A stretch of DNA of 64,000 bases from Rehmannia glutinosa (GCA_016081115.2 JABTTQ020003039.1:665574-729573), one strand, 5' to 3'. Shown: positions 1 through 12,102, counted from the first letter of the stretch. Made by a program: numbers and translations. Notes: a model not told the origin generated them from the letters alone.

Positions 1-1062
1 CAAACCCCAACAAGGTCTTGTCACAACCGATATTATCAGAAAGAAACTTCCAGTGACTCGCCACTCCAACACTCACGCATCTATGGTCGAAAAGAGAAAG
101 ACGATTGAAGCGAGGATGGAAGAAGTGGAAGGAATGATGAATGCCCGAGTTATGGACATCTTGAAACAACATGGAGGCATTCCAAAGAGACAGAGATACT
201 TATGCCATCTCGATGTCGGGACCGAGCCAAGATCGGTTGATAAATTTAAAACGCCGCATCCAAGGATACTTCGCAAACATGTCTATGGCTCAAGCCGGGA
301 CTTGTATCTTGGGAAAAGGGTCTCACGTTATGTGAAGAAGGCGACGACAGCAGCCAGACTCACGGCGATCCTCTGCTGGTCACTCCGTGATCACTTTTGG
401 AAAGAAGAAGACCCCAAGACAATACACACCGAGAGGAAGAGGTAGAGGAAGAAGCGTGGTGGAGGAAGAGGTTTCGAGGACCAGGCCCGCCCCAAACTCA
501 TTGATACATAGATCCAGGCAAGAAAATGAGGATCTACGGGCCGGTCTTGACCAAGTAGCCAAACTGCAAGTGGCTAAAAACAATGCCGAGTATGTGAGAA
601 GAATCGAAGAAGAAAATAAAAGACAAACTCAGCTATGGGAGGAAAGACAAGAGAGATTAAGAAGAGATGAAGCTGCCGGAAGGCATATGAAAAGAAGAAG
701 AAGGCTACCAAGATGAGAAAAAGAGAAGAAGACCGGAAGATGACAGAATCAAGAAGATGAAAGAAGGAAGCGGCGAAGGAGATGAAGTGTTGATGTCCAC
801 CCCTTCATGTATTTTACTATGTAAATACATACTATGTAAGTCTCTTGTAATAAATCAGAACTCTCTATTTTTTTGCGTAGACATAAATGTTTGCTTTGAT
901 ACACCTTGTAAAAACATTGTGTAAAAGAACAAGAATGTTATGATCAATAAAAGGATTGATTCTACGCATACATTCTTTGTGAATGCACTATCTCAGATGT
1001 ATGTATCTTTGCTATTTACATTTTGAATGTTTTAAGTTTTGGCATCATCAAAAAGGGGAAAT
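1..1062 (+). mobile_element. 3' internal end of an upstream Sirevirus-type copia copy
   Basis: This stretch is a diverged copy of 11041-12118, which is the last part of the internal region of the neighbouring element. Both contain a highly charged coding remnant (here about 53-716, split between two frames) with matching blocks such as MVEKRKTIEARM versus MSEKRKIVEAGM. Both then run into the same AT-rich tail and the purine tract AAAAAGGGGAAAT just before an LTR. It is therefore the 3' end of a second internal region whose body lies outside the window. The protein remnant is the C-terminal part of the env-like product and is disrupted, so no functional protein is proposed. Confidence 0.75.
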
Positions 1063-2376
1063 TGTTGGGAAATTTATTGTTTAGATTTTGATGAATGCCA
1101 TGTAAAATTTAGAATAGGAAGTTGGCACCCCATATTTTTTTGTTGTAAATTGCATTGTAACAAATAGAATCGGGTCAAGCCGAGTTAAGTCACCTATGCC
1201 CAAACATGCAAGAAGACAACTAGAGACTAGTAGAAAGACTCATTGCGAGACATTTGAGTTTGGCAAAAGAAAGAGAAGACGGAACTCGATCAAGGTGCGG
1301 TGAGATGCGGTGAGTAAAGCATCATCAAGTCAACTCAAGATAGTCAAGTCGCTAGTTGAAGTGATGAAGAGTCATTTAATGATTGGAAGTCGACTCTAAG
1401 TCACCTGGGGAAAGCAAGGAAATGCGGGTCAAGTCGAGATAATCGAAAGAGATCTGTTGCACAAAAAAATCAAGAGAATTACTTAAACAAGTAATATCTC
1501 CATGCTACCTTTCTCGGAGTGCTCGATCGCGAGAAGCGTGCAAGGGAAATAAACCAATGGGAAGCACTACACCGTGTCGTCGCTCGAAAAAAAAGTCAAG
1601 AATAATTAATACGAGGAAGTGGCAATTCCAAGGATCGCAACAAGACAAGCCAACGACCACAAGTGAATTTAAAAAATAAGCCTATCTCTTCAACGGGCGA
1701 TTTTTGAAAGATCACTATAAAAGGCCGAGGAATGACTACGAGAGAAGGTTAACTTGACTATTTCGAACCACGAACATTTCAAGAAAACATTTGAATTGTA
1801 ACTCGAAATATTCTCAAATCATTCAAGTTTAATCCTCAAGCCTACACTACGAAGAAAATCAATCCAACACTCACCTGTGAAGGAAAGATAGCTTCAATCA
1901 GTTGAAGAGGAAACTTTAGAAGAAAAGGGGTCTACATTCCACGAAGGATTGTAGGAAGGTTCAAGGTCGAACCAGTCTCGAGCTTTTGGAGGGCTTCGTG
2001 ATCAAATCCTAAGAGCTTGAGCAAGTGAGTCGAGTAGCAAGCATTTTGCCCCGTGAAGAAGTTTCGAGTCGGACGAGAAGCCACCGAGTGACCAAGGCAT
2101 CTAGATCGAGTCCCAAAGGATCAAGTCAATTTGTGTGATCAAGACTTGTATCCGGACTATTACCACTCAGATATCGATCAATACTTAGTGGATTCCTCGA
2201 GGAGTTGGAGAAGAGAGGAGTAGAAGAATTACCCTATCTTCGAACCTCTATAAAAACTTATCGTGTCATTTACATTTCAAAGACTTTAATTCCCGCATCT
2301 TATTTGTTTAATTCTACCGACATATTTGCTATCCAACTGATAATCTCTAAGTACACTCACACCCCTTGGGACTACA
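1063..2376 (+). repeat. LTR of Sirevirus element, shared between two internal regions
   Basis: It begins TGTTGGGAAATT and ends CCTTGGGACTACA, matching the LTRs at 12119-13684 and 24924-26482. It is 1314 bp against about 1560 bp for the other two. Around 2350 it jumps from the block GCTATCCAACTGATAA straight to the terminal ACACCCCTTGGGAC, so it lacks some 250 bp that the others keep near their 3' end. It follows the internal tail 1-1062 and precedes another internal region, so it serves as the 3' LTR of one copy and the 5' LTR of the next. Confidence 0.9.
1716..1724 (+). promoter_or_regulatory. LTR TATA box
   Basis: TATAAAAGG sits in the context CACTATAAAAGG and is conserved at the same relative place in all three LTR copies (also 12769-12777 and 25567-25575). 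It is about 650 bp into the LTR, a reasonable U3/R boundary. This is inferred from conservation; no transcript evidence is visible. Confidence 0.65.
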
Positions 2377-2504
2377 AAGAGTCTTGAGAGAAAAGAAGAC
2401 ATAAAAAAGAAAAAGGTTATGTTAGTTCTTTGAGACCGCCGAGACAACTAAGTCTAAAAGAAGCGGAGACTCGAGAGAGTAGTGAAGTCGACTACTCAAG
2501 TGAT

Positions 2505-3690
2505 TGAAGAAGAAGCAATGATCTGTCTAATGGCTAAAGAACAAGATCAACCGGACAAGAAGATGAGGTACATTCTAACTCATCTCACTCGATTCTAGTG
2601 ATAGTGATTGTGACACACACACTTCATCACCCACCGATCTTTATGATTCATTAGGCAAAATGATGAAAGACTTTGAGCACATTAAATCCTCACACACACT
2701 ATTAAATGAGGAAAACAACCATCCGAAAAGCCAAAACTCACACGGTGACTAAGTTTTCGAGTACTCGAGTCACATAGTCGATGAGAACAAAAGAGTCAAG
2801 GCCGAGAATGCTAAACTAATAAGCAGAGATAGTGCTATAGAAAAGAGGGAAAATGATCTCAAAAATGTGATTGCATCATTTACAAAGGCATCTAAATCAT
2901 TAGATGACCTTATTATGAGCCAAAAAGAGTGTGGAGATAAGACAGCATAAGATTCAATTCCTATGTGCACAAATCAAACCCCTGAGTGATTTTGGAAAAA
3001 GGATCTTCAAGTAATGAAACATCTCAAAAATCCAAAACACCAAATGTTGCACCCACATTCACTCCAAAGCATAATCACAAACAAACTGGTCTTGGATATA
3101 AAGGAAAAGAAAAGCGGCCCGATTGAGTATCTTTGAGAGGACAATCGAGAAGAAATCAAATGAGTTCCTCAAAGAAACTCCAAATAGAAAGTACTCTGTG
3201 AAGAATAAACAGAGCTACCAACAACCCCAAAAGTTTTATCAAAGAAACACATATGATGGGAATGGTAGAAATTACCCGAGCCAAGCTGATTGGAACAATG
3301 TGAAATATCAACAAAGACCTATGGAATACAAGCCTAAATGGCAAATACCTAGAACTCAACAAAGGTCATTCCAAAGGCAAAAGAGCTATTATCAGCACAT
3401 ATTTGCACCCAGGCACTACACTCAAAAACATCACAACTACCCAAAGAAGGCAATTGCTAAAACACACACACAGGTATACAGACAAAAGAGACAATTGTAT
3501 GAACTTAAAGCTCCCAAGCAATTTGCCAAAGTGAGTTATAATTATGGCACATGTATATGCAACCTCTTAGAGTCAAGTCATTTGACTATAGGTTGGTTGG
3601 ATCATCTTATAGCACTAACCCCTCAGGACCCAGACAAGCATGGGTACCTAAAAACTAATTTCCTTGATTGCGAGTTCAAAGAAAGCGGTG
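2505..3690 (+). pseudogene. gag remnant of Sirevirus element
   Basis: The N-terminal and central capsid regions are missing: the first recognisable block is EEEAMICLMAKEQ at about 2505, typical of the region just before the zinc knuckle in copia gag. A helical, charged region follows at 2640-2945 with in-frame stops and frame changes. A Q/K/Y-rich tail (3123-3500, with FLKETPNRKYSVKNKQSYQQ) leads towards the protease. No CCHC knuckle can be found. The gag is therefore internally deleted and non-functional, and the element would have depended on another copy for particle formation. Confidence 0.65.
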
Positions 3691-3695
3691 AGTGC

Positions 3696-3990
3696 AAGGA
3701 ACCTGGTACATGGATAGTGGTTGTTCGGACATATATGACAGAAACAAGAAATATTTGTCAACATTCAAGGAGATTAGAGGCGCAAAAGTTATATTTGGAG
3801 GAAATGTAGCTCGGGGGAAATAAAAGGCCTTCGGATCCATCAAGAAAAGTGGATTAGAAATCATAGATGTTGCATATGTTGAAGGCCTCAACTTCAACCT
3901 GTTAAGATCAGCCAACTCTGTGACAAGGGCTACAATGTTGGATTCAATATGGGAGTGTGACAAATTAAAGATCTTTGAATCAAATGAAAT
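3696..3990 (+). pseudogene. Copia aspartic protease fragment
   Basis: The frame starting near 3699 reads GTWYMDSGCSDIYD, containing the D-S-G active-site triad of copia proteases that cleave the Gag-Pol polyprotein. The following residues (KVIFGGNVARGK at about 3785-3820, then the block around 3890-3935) follow the usual copia protease layout but change frame at least twice. The open stretch annotated from 3123 overlaps in another frame and ends at 3809. Catalytic residues are visible, but a continuous protein is not encoded. Confidence 0.75.
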
Positions 3991-4254
3991 AGTCTTGCAA
4001 GGATCCGCATGGAAGAACATGTATGTGGTAGATCGGTCACCGACACACCAAGCACTGTCTATTAGCAAAAATCACAAATTAATCAAGTTGGTTGTGGCAC
4101 AAGAAGTCGAGTCATCCGAATTTCAAGACAATCAACAAGCTTGCAAGGAGTCATCTTGTGGAAGGATTGCCGGACTCGCAGTGTACAAGAAGGAAAGTGT
4201 TTGTGATGCATGCCGATGGGAAAGCAGATCAAATCATCATTCAAAGGAAGTCTA

Positions 4255-5040
4255 GTCCGTCTTCAACAAGGATATTACATCGTTGCATATGGATTTATTT
4301 GGTCCTATTGAACCAGCCAAAGCATAAGTGGAAAGAAATACACTTTAGTGGTGGTGGATGATTATTCAAGATATACATGGACAATCTTTATGTGCAAAAA
4401 GAAAGAAACCCTGCAGAAACTACCTCAGCTGATAGAGGGACTGAGTTTGTCAATGGGATAATAACTCAGTATTGTGTTGAAAATGATATTGCTCATGAGT
4501 TATCTGCAGCAAGAACTCCACAACAGAATGGAGTAGCTGAAAGAAGGAAAGAACTCTCAAGGAAGTTCGCAAGGACCATGTTAGTGGCCGGATGCTTAAA
4601 AGATTTTGGGTCAAGCCATCAACACCGCATGCTATACTCAAAATAGATGCATGATAAATAGACGGTGACAAAGACTCCCTATGAAACGGGACAGGGGGAG
4701 AAAGCCAAATGTTGGGTACTGCAGAATATTTTGATGTAAATGTTTCATCCACAACAATGGCAAGGACAACCTAAAGTCTTTTGATGCTAAAGCTGATGAA
4801 GGTATCTTTTTGGGATACTCAGCTGAAAGCAAAGCCTATAGAGTATTGAACAAGAGGACTATGGTCACAGAAGAATCTATTCATGTGGTTTTTGATGAAC
4901 CTAATGTGAATGGAGAAGATATTGAAGAGTTAGGTGATAAGCCGAATCAACCAACTATGCAGAAAAGTCCTTATGTTGAAGCTAAAGCAAGAGCAATCAA
5001 CCAAGATAAAGATGAGATAGTTGAATCTCAAAGATAGCTG
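4255..5040 (+). pseudogene. Copia integrase, frameshifted
   Basis: Parts of the DDE integrase core are spread over three frames. The first Asp block lies near 4285-4375, and the second Asp and Glu blocks are in 4377-4646 (ADRGTEFVNGIITQYC, then ARTPQQNGVAERR). The distance between the first two blocks is shortened, so there is an internal deletion around 4410-4430. The C-terminal portion 4780-5037 (LKSFDAKADEGIFLGYSAES, then VLNKRTMVTEESIHVVFDE) is the conserved copia region between integrase and reverse transcriptase. The enzyme would have inserted the cDNA; this copy cannot make it intact. Confidence 0.85.
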
Positions 5041-5130
5041 GAAAATCTGCAGCTGAATGATGATGAAAGAGCTGCTCAAGACAACACAGCTGCAAGACGG
5101 CTGAACCCAACTGATTTACTTCAACCTAAC

Positions 5131-6345
5131 ATGAGATGGCTGAGAGACCATCCACCAGAACTAGTCATTGGATATGTGAGAGATGGTGTAAGAACCAGAT
5201 CCAGAGCTCAGCAAGAAGCAATGTTCGCTTGTTTTATTTCTCAAATAGAGCCAAAAGATGTGTCCCAAGCATTGGATGACACATATTGGATTCAAGCCAT
5301 GCAAGAAGAGCGGGATCAGTTTGAAAGGAACAAGGTATGGGAATTGGTGCAAAGACCAACCCATCAAAATGTTATTGGCACAAAATGGGTTTTCAGAAAC
5401 AAGATGAATGAGGAAGGATCTGTGGTAAGAAACAAAGTAAGATTGGTAGCCAAAGGGTATTGCCAAGAAGAGGGAATAGATTTTGATGAAACATTTGCTC
5501 TTGTTGCTAGATTAGAAGCAATAAGGATGTTTCTTGCCTATGCTGCACACAAGAACTTCATTGTATATCAAATGGATGTGAAAAGTGCATTTTTAAATGG
5601 ATTGTTGGAAGAAGAAGTCTATGTTGAGCAACCTCCAGGCTTTGAGCAGAAGACCATTGGAGATAAGGTGTACAAGCTCAAGAAAGCTTTATATGGATTG
5701 AAACAAGCACCTAGAGCATGGTATGACACATTGTCTCAATTTCTGACTGACAATGGATTCACCAAAGGCAAAGTGGACAGAACACTCTTGTAATTCAAGA
5801 TGGAGAGAGTATCGCTTGTTCAAATATATGTGGATGATATCATTTTTGGATCCACAAACAAAGAGTTGTGTGACAAGTTCTCAAACCTCATGCAAGACAA
5901 ATTTGAAATGAGCATGATAGGAGAGCTGACCTTCTTCCTAGGACTTCAAGTTAAGCATCTGAATGATGGAACCTTCATAAGTCAAACAAAGTACACCAGA
6001 GATTTAATGAACAAATTTGGTATGGAAGAGAAGTCTTCTGTGAAAATACCAATGAATACATCAGTCAAGATGGACATGGATGTAGATGGCAAATCTGTAG
6101 ATCAAACAAGATACAGAGCACTTATTGGGTCACTGCTCTATTTAACAGCAAGCAAGCTAGACATCACCTTTGCAGTAGGTGTATGTGCAAGATTTCAATC
6201 TGCACCAAAAGAGAGCCACATGACTGCAACTAAGAGAATCCTAAGATATTTGAAAGGATGTCAGGAAGTTGGCTTATGGTATCCAAAGGAATGTGGATTC
6301 AAGCTTATTGGTTACTCGGACTCGGACTATCTTTGGATGTAGAGT
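5131..6345 (+). pseudogene. Copia reverse transcriptase, two adjoining open pieces
   Basis: The open stretch 5131-5793 holds the N-terminal RT (TKWVFRNKMNEEG, RLVAKGYCQEEGIDFDETFA, YQMDVKSAFLNG, KKALYGLKQAPRAWYD). A stop and small disruption at 5791-5793 separate it from 5800-6342, which has the catalytic YVDDIIFGS block (about 5827), FFLGLQVK and YRALIGSLLYL. Motif order and spacing match Ty1/copia RT and the catalytic YVDD is intact. Only the junction breaks the frame, so this is the best preserved part of pol. It ends where the frame breaks again at 6340, before RNase H. Confidence 0.93.
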
Positions 6346-6765
6346 TGTGACGGAAGAGTACTTCAGGCACATGTCAAATGCTTGGAAACAGATTGGTTTC
6401 CTGGTTTAGCAAGAAGCAAAACTCAATAGCCACATCCACAACTGAAGCAGAGTACATAGTTGCGGGCAGCTGTTGTGCCCAAGTTTTATGGATGAGACAA
6501 CAGCTCAGAGATTATGAAATTGAAGAAAAAGAGATTCCAATTATATGTGATAACACAGGTGCCATTGCAATCACTCAAAATCATGTGTTGCATTCAAGAA
6601 CAAAGCACATTGATGTCAGATATCATTTTATAAGAGATCATGTTGAAAAGAAAGATATCATTTTGGAATACATCTCAACTGAAACAGTTAGCTGACATTT
6701 TCACCAAGCCCTTATGCGAATCAAGATTTGAAGAGCTTAAGCATAAGCTAGAGTTAATTGAGATG
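6346..6765 (+). pseudogene. Copia RNase H
   Basis: The reading frame 6378-6695 contains LVSWFSKKQNSIATSTTEAE (conserved SxxEAEY block), CDNTGAIAI and the SRTKHIDVRYHFIRDHVEK block of copia RNase H, which removes the RNA template during cDNA synthesis. A frame change at about 6690 is needed to reach the usual C-terminal ADIFTKPL block (6693-6720) and the natural pol end near 6763. Two breaks therefore bracket an otherwise well conserved domain. Confidence 0.9.
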
Positions 6766-7149
6766 AGTTAATACTCAGAAGACTCAATCAGAAGAGATGA
6801 AAGATAGAAAGTAAGAAATGAACGAGGCTTTCAAATCATCCAAGTGAATCAGCCATATCGGAAAGTCAGCTGACAGCTGAGTCGCTTAAAGAAATGAGAG
6901 AAGCTGAGTTAAGTTTTGTTTGACATAAGTTGAGTCATTTAATAGCTAAGTGACAAAACGCAGTCGTTTTTAATGAGCGGAAATGTTTTTAAGGATGACG
7001 TCAGCGTAATAATGACGGGTACAATCAAAAGCTGCACAGTAAGCATATGATTGGATATAAAGGCTGCCGCATTAAATGCGAGGAATTAAATGTGGTTCGG
7101 CGTGCTAAATCTGAGCCGTTGATCTTGATCAAATTTCAAAAATTAAAAA

Positions 7150-7311
7150 CACGTCCTTTCATAACCTTTATATACTCATTATTCAGTTTTCTCTCTCTCA
7201 CACTCAAAACTGTTCATCTTCAAAGCAGAAACAAGGAAGTTCTTTTCTCTCAAAAATCCTACGAATTCACAAGCAGGTTTATCAAGTTTTATTCGGTAAA
7301 ACTCTCTAAAA
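7150..7311 (+). promoter_or_regulatory. Promoter-like leader ahead of env-like ORF
   Basis: Between the end of pol and the ATG at 7312 lies TTTATATA (7166-7173), followed by a C/T-rich tract (TTTTCTCTCTCTCACACTC, 7186-7204) and an A-rich stretch up to AAAAATGG at the ATG. This order resembles a plant promoter and 5' leader rather than polyprotein or LTR sequence. It suggests, but does not prove, separate transcription of the downstream gene. Confidence 0.4.
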
Positions 7312-8586
7312 ATGGCACCAAAACTCGATTTTGTTAAGTTATCGAAGCAAATCCACTCGGATCGATCGTGGATTTGAAGGAATGGTAAGCAGGGTTCCGA
7401 TGAAACCCTAGTAAAGAAGATAGCTGATATGATTGAGAAGTCAAGACTTAAGCCTTTTCTCACCATGGAGTACTCACACACCTATCTTGAAGAGGTGGTG
7501 CGGTTCTATGTCAACGCTGAGGTGCAGAACGAAGGCATCAAGTCTTCTGTCCATCGCAAGGACATTTTGATTACTGCAAAGGACTTTACGGAGCACTGTT
7601 TATTGCCGTCCGAGGGTATGCCAGAAATATACGAAGCTGATGTCAACTTGGCTGCTGCATGGAAAGAAGTAGCCAAACCGAAGTGTGCTGCGAAAGTTAT
7701 CTACATAGCTGAGAAGAAGCTGCTGAAGGATGACTATCACAAGTTGATGGACGTCATTGCAAAGTGTGTAGATATGAAGTTTGGCAGTTTCAATCAACTG
7801 TCAAAGACAAAGCTGATCGTCATGGCTGCGATCATGGAAGGACAGAAAGTCAACTGGGCTGAGTTCGTGTACAGTAGACTCTGCCAGAACGTCGGGAACA
7901 AATCATACAAGGAAGATGGATCCTTTGGAGGATCACTCGGCTATGGCCTAGTAATTGGCCACTTGATGGTAATGAAGGGCATTCCCCTTCAACATGGAAA
8001 GCCCTTCCATGTAAACAAGAAGATGTTCAGGGCTAATCTTTCAGGAGCCCGGAAAAGAGCCCATGCGAAGAGGGCGGATACTAGTGAGGGGGAATCAGCT
8101 GAACCCGAGGACACAATTGTCTCTTCCCCTCCAAAGAAGAGAGCTGCCCCTACAGCTGCTAAGAAGAAAGTTGCCCCTGCAGCAAAGAAAATGGACGTTC
8201 CTGCCCCTGCAGTTGTGTCTCCTGTCTCCGCAGCCGAGGCGGAGAAGGAAGCCCAAATACCTTCTCCATCCATAAGAAAGAAGAGGACTGCCAAGCCTAG
8301 AAAGACAGCTCCATCTAAGAAAGATGCTACGGCCCCTGCCGCCAAGGAACCTAAAAAAGAGGAATCAGAACCAGAAACTCCTCTAGTGAGAACCAAGAGA
8401 AGAAGAAGAATCTCCAAGCTTTCAGAGCTTGAGAAGACAGCTGAGTCTGCCACTAAACTGGAGAGAACTCCTGAGACTGCTGACAAAGTGCAGTCTCCAG
8501 AAGTTGTTGAAACCGCCAAGTCTGCTGAAAGTGATCAGCAGAGGCTTACCAAAAGCGGTGAGACAACAGAATCTTCTTCTCGTTGA
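7312..8586 (+). pseudogene. Env-like second gene of Sirevirus, N-terminal and basic part
   Basis: An ATG at 7312 starts MAPKLDFVKLSKQIHSDRSW, which meets an in-frame TGA after 21 codons. The same frame then stays open from about 7381 to 8586. The first 200 residues (LEEVVRFYVNAEVQNEGI, FTEHCLLPSEGMPEIYEADV, LIVMAAIMEGQKVNWAEFVY) look like the plant transposon domain found downstream of pol in Sireviruses. It is followed by a low-complexity K/P/A/E-rich region (SPPKKRAAPTAAKKKVAP and similar) to the stop. No signal peptide or membrane segment is evident, so a true envelope role is not supported. Function is unknown, and the TGA makes this copy defective unless it is read through. Confidence 0.7.
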
Positions 8587-11500
8587 AAAGGTTGTCTCTC
8601 CACCGCCACAGAATCTTTCTTTGAAGGCGAAGAGCAGCAAAGTCTGTTACCTTCTATCCCTGAAAAGGAAGGTCAGGAAGAAAAGGATGAAGATGTAATT
8701 ATCGTTTCTCCTGTGTATCCAGACATTCAGCGCCGTCTACGAGAATGGAGGGCATGGAAGCTGAGTCACTCAAGGGTGCAGTTTGAACACCCTGAGTTCA
8801 TTGAGAAGAAGAGGAACTGTTCAAGTTCCTTGAGGTTGACATCAGCATACTTCGGTGCGGATGAGGATAATCGCATGAATATCCTCCACATCCGCAAGGA
8901 GAAAGAAAATGCCAGGCGGTGGGGAAAAAGAAGAGCGTGAGAAAGCAGTATATGTACCCTCACTGGAACTCTGGAACATACGCATCCTCATTTAGATATG
9001 TTGTCGAGATCGATGAAGACTTGGATCCCATGGTCGCAACAGATAAGTCCGATATACAACAAGCTCTAAGGGAATCCAGGCTAATGCATGAGCAAAAGCA
9101 GATTGATGGAAGGACAGGAGAGTCTTCAAAATCTCTCATGGAGATAGACCCATTGGGAGTGGTGCGGCCAGATTGCCCGCGATTATTGCGCAACCACGTC
9201 CCCAAAGACACTCGGAAGATGGGTCCGGGACTTGACAATGAGACCGGGAATTTGGGCACCCAAGTTGAGTCAACCCATCGAAGGTGTTTTACCACCGCCC
9301 CACGGTGAGCACTCAACGGAAGCAATGTGAGTCTGGAGAAGAGTGACCCCACCATCGATCCACTCGGTGTGGTGTGCCAACCGAGGGGGAAACTCACACC
9401 ACAAGCAAGGTCGGAGGATGTTGCAGATGACTCCACATTGCAGAAAGGAAGCAAAGTGGAAAAGGAAAGAGAACCACAGCAGACTGACACTGACGAAGCT
9501 CGGACAGTTGAGTCTGTCCCAGCTGAAGTGCCAACTACTTTGCAGTCGAGGTATTTTTTCTTGGCGATCGAGGCATAGGTTGGAAATGTCCCGGAGTTAA
9601 CACTGGGCAATGAAAGTGCAATCCAAGGGGTTGAGACTCCTTCGGATGCCACTGTCCAAGACCCTAAGACAACTGCGTCTATCGAAGGGATTGTAGAAGA
9701 CCTTGCTGCAGTTGAGACTGCTGGAGGTATCGAAGGCCCAAGGGAGGTTGAGACTTTCCTGGGTAAAACTCAAGAAGATAAGAGCATCCCTCCTGTCATC
9801 ATTGTTGAATCTGAAAAGGAGATTAGTGCTCTTCATGATTCACAGGACAACCCTGATATATCCTTACTGGGATTTGAAGACGAAGCTGAGTCCACTCCTA
9901 TTGCTCATCAAAAGGACTCAGGTGAGGATGTTCTTCCACGACGAGTCGTGCAACTTTTAAAGTCGCCGTCAAAAGTTCAACTTTGATGATGAACCAAGCC
10001 CCCAGGATTCATCATCCTCCAATGACACTGATGGTGCAGCTGAGGACAAGGAAATTCATTTAGTAGAATCTACTAAGGACAAGGAAATTCATTTACCGGT
10101 CCCAGCTGAGACCGAGTCATCTGCACAGGCTCCCAAAGCTGCAGCAGGATCGACTCAACCCGGATCATCAAAAGCACGTACAAATATACAATCAATCCCA
10201 TATGTGCGAGATGATGCATTTGAGGAAACATCCATTTCTCAATTTAGCTGCCCGACCTTAAAGAAGAGACAGCTCAAGAGCAACGACGTTTCAACATCCG
10301 ATCAGATCCAGTAATTCCCACCGACTCTATTGTTCCAGCAGACTTTGATTTTGATCTTTGCATGGCACAAATTTGAATCGAAAGTAAAATGAGATCCGTG
10401 AAGTCTTCAAGAAAATCTGTGGAGAGATTGAGAAGATCGAACGACACCAGGCCTCATTAGATATGCGTCTGGACAATAGGGATGCCACCCTCATAGCAGA
10501 CTTACGAGGGATTGTGGTACAGATTAGAGATTTGGTGTCAGCAGCAGAGATACAATACGATACGAACAAGTCCGATATTTCAAGGCATTGTACAACAATA
10601 TGTTGGTTTGGAGTGCTGATAATGCTGATATGAAGCGGAGGATGCGGCACCAATATTGATGAATGCATGCCTCTCACACAATCGAAATGGAGTTGTTGCG
10701 TGAATTTCATCGAAAAGAAATTCTGCGTGTTGAGGAGAACATGAATACGAAGTTGACCTTCTCATGGCTGAAATGAAGCTGTGGCGGTGAATCGAAAGCC
10801 ACTCACTCGAAATTTCGAACAAAGACATGCCGCGAGAGACTCAGCGAGAACTCGGCTCTCGGTGACTAGATTTCATGCTCATTTGGGATGTTTCGTGGTT
10901 TCCTCTCTCCTTCGATGATGCCAAAAAGGGGGAAGAGAAATACTTGAGGGAGTTGAAGGAAGAGACAGCTGTTGAGAAGAAGAAGGAGAAGGGAAAAGCT
11001 GTTGAGGGGAAAAGGTCAAAGGATGTGACCTTAATGCTTTTAGAAACCCCTCAAAGAAGGTCATGTCGCACAACATCGATAATCGCAAACTTCCAAAGAA
11101 CTCGCCGCTCCAACACTGTTGTGCCAGCCTATGTCCGAGAAGAGAAAGATTGTGGAAGCAGGGATGAAGGAGGTTGAAAGAAAGACGGATGCCCGTTTTC
11201 TAGAAGTACTGAAAATTTATGGTGGCATTCCGGCAGGAAAGGACACATATGCCATTCAAGATGACGGAGACGAGCCAAGATCCATTGAAGAATTTAAAAC
11301 GCTCGAATCCGAAGGTTACTTCAAAAACATGTCTATAGCCCAAGCTTGGGATTTATCTTTGGGAGAAGGGTCCGAAGTTATGCGAAGAAGGCGATAGGGC
11401 AGACTACCCAGCATTGACCATTCAAATTTAAGTAAGAAAAGACTCGATAAATACGCCTGAGGAGGAGGAGGAAGAAGTGGTGGAGGAAGAGGTTTTCAAC

Positions 11501-11800
11501 CTAGACCTCTACTCAAAAACATTGAATATGTAGATCCAGACAAGAAGGGAAGGATCTACTGGGTTGGGTATGATGAAGTAGCCAATCGAGAAGTGGCTAG
11601 GAAGAATCTTGAATACGTGAAAAGAATCGAGGAGGAAAATAAAAGGCAAGATCATTTGTGGCAAGAAAGGAAAGAAAGGAAAAGAAAAGACGAAGGCTGC
11701 AAGAGAGCTTATGAAAAGAAAAAAAGCATTTGAAGATGAAAAGAAAAGAAGAGAGCCGATGATGACAGAGTGAAAGAGGAAAGAAAGAAGGGCGAAGGCG
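8587..11800 (+). pseudogene. Env-like second gene, acidic middle and coiled-coil tail (decayed)
   Basis: After the stop at 8586 coding character continues in shifted frames: VYPDIQRRLREWRAWKLSHS (about 8716), an acidic E/T/S-rich region (9000-10300), and a heptad-rich helix at about 10390-10600 (KICGEIEKIERHQASLDMRL and RGIVVQIRDLVSAA) that is probably a coiled coil. It ends in a K/E/R-rich tail (10925-11780) containing MSEKRKIVEAGMKEVERK, the part duplicated at 1-716. At least six frame changes or stops are needed to read it as one protein. Together with 7312-8586 this second gene would span over 4 kb, which makes the element unusually long downstream of pol. Confidence 0.6.
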
Positions 11801-12102
11801 ATGAAATGTTTCCGCTAACCCTTCGTGTATTTTACTTTTGTAAATACATATGTGTGTAAGTCATCTGTACATTCAATAAAGTATTGCTGTATTTTTCTCT
11901 ATTGTTGTATCTTAGCATAGATGCTTGAAGTTTGCTTGAATATGATTATGCTCGATACACCTTGTAAAACAATTTGTGTAAAGGACAAGAATACTATGAT
12001 CAATAAAATGATTGATTCTACGCATACATTCTTTGTTACTGCATTGTCTGTATGTATCTGTGATGTTTACATATTGCTTAATGATTTTAAGTTTTGGCAT
12101 CA

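Noticed and set aside
7989..8519. Minus-strand open frame of 176 codons
   Set aside because: It is the complement of the basic low-complexity part of the env-like gene, and its Ser/Ala/Gly bias simply mirrors the K/P/A codons.
8960..9652. Minus-strand frame of 230 codons
   Set aside because: It is antisense to the acidic middle of the env-like region with no recognised domain; retroelement antisense frames of this length arise from codon bias.
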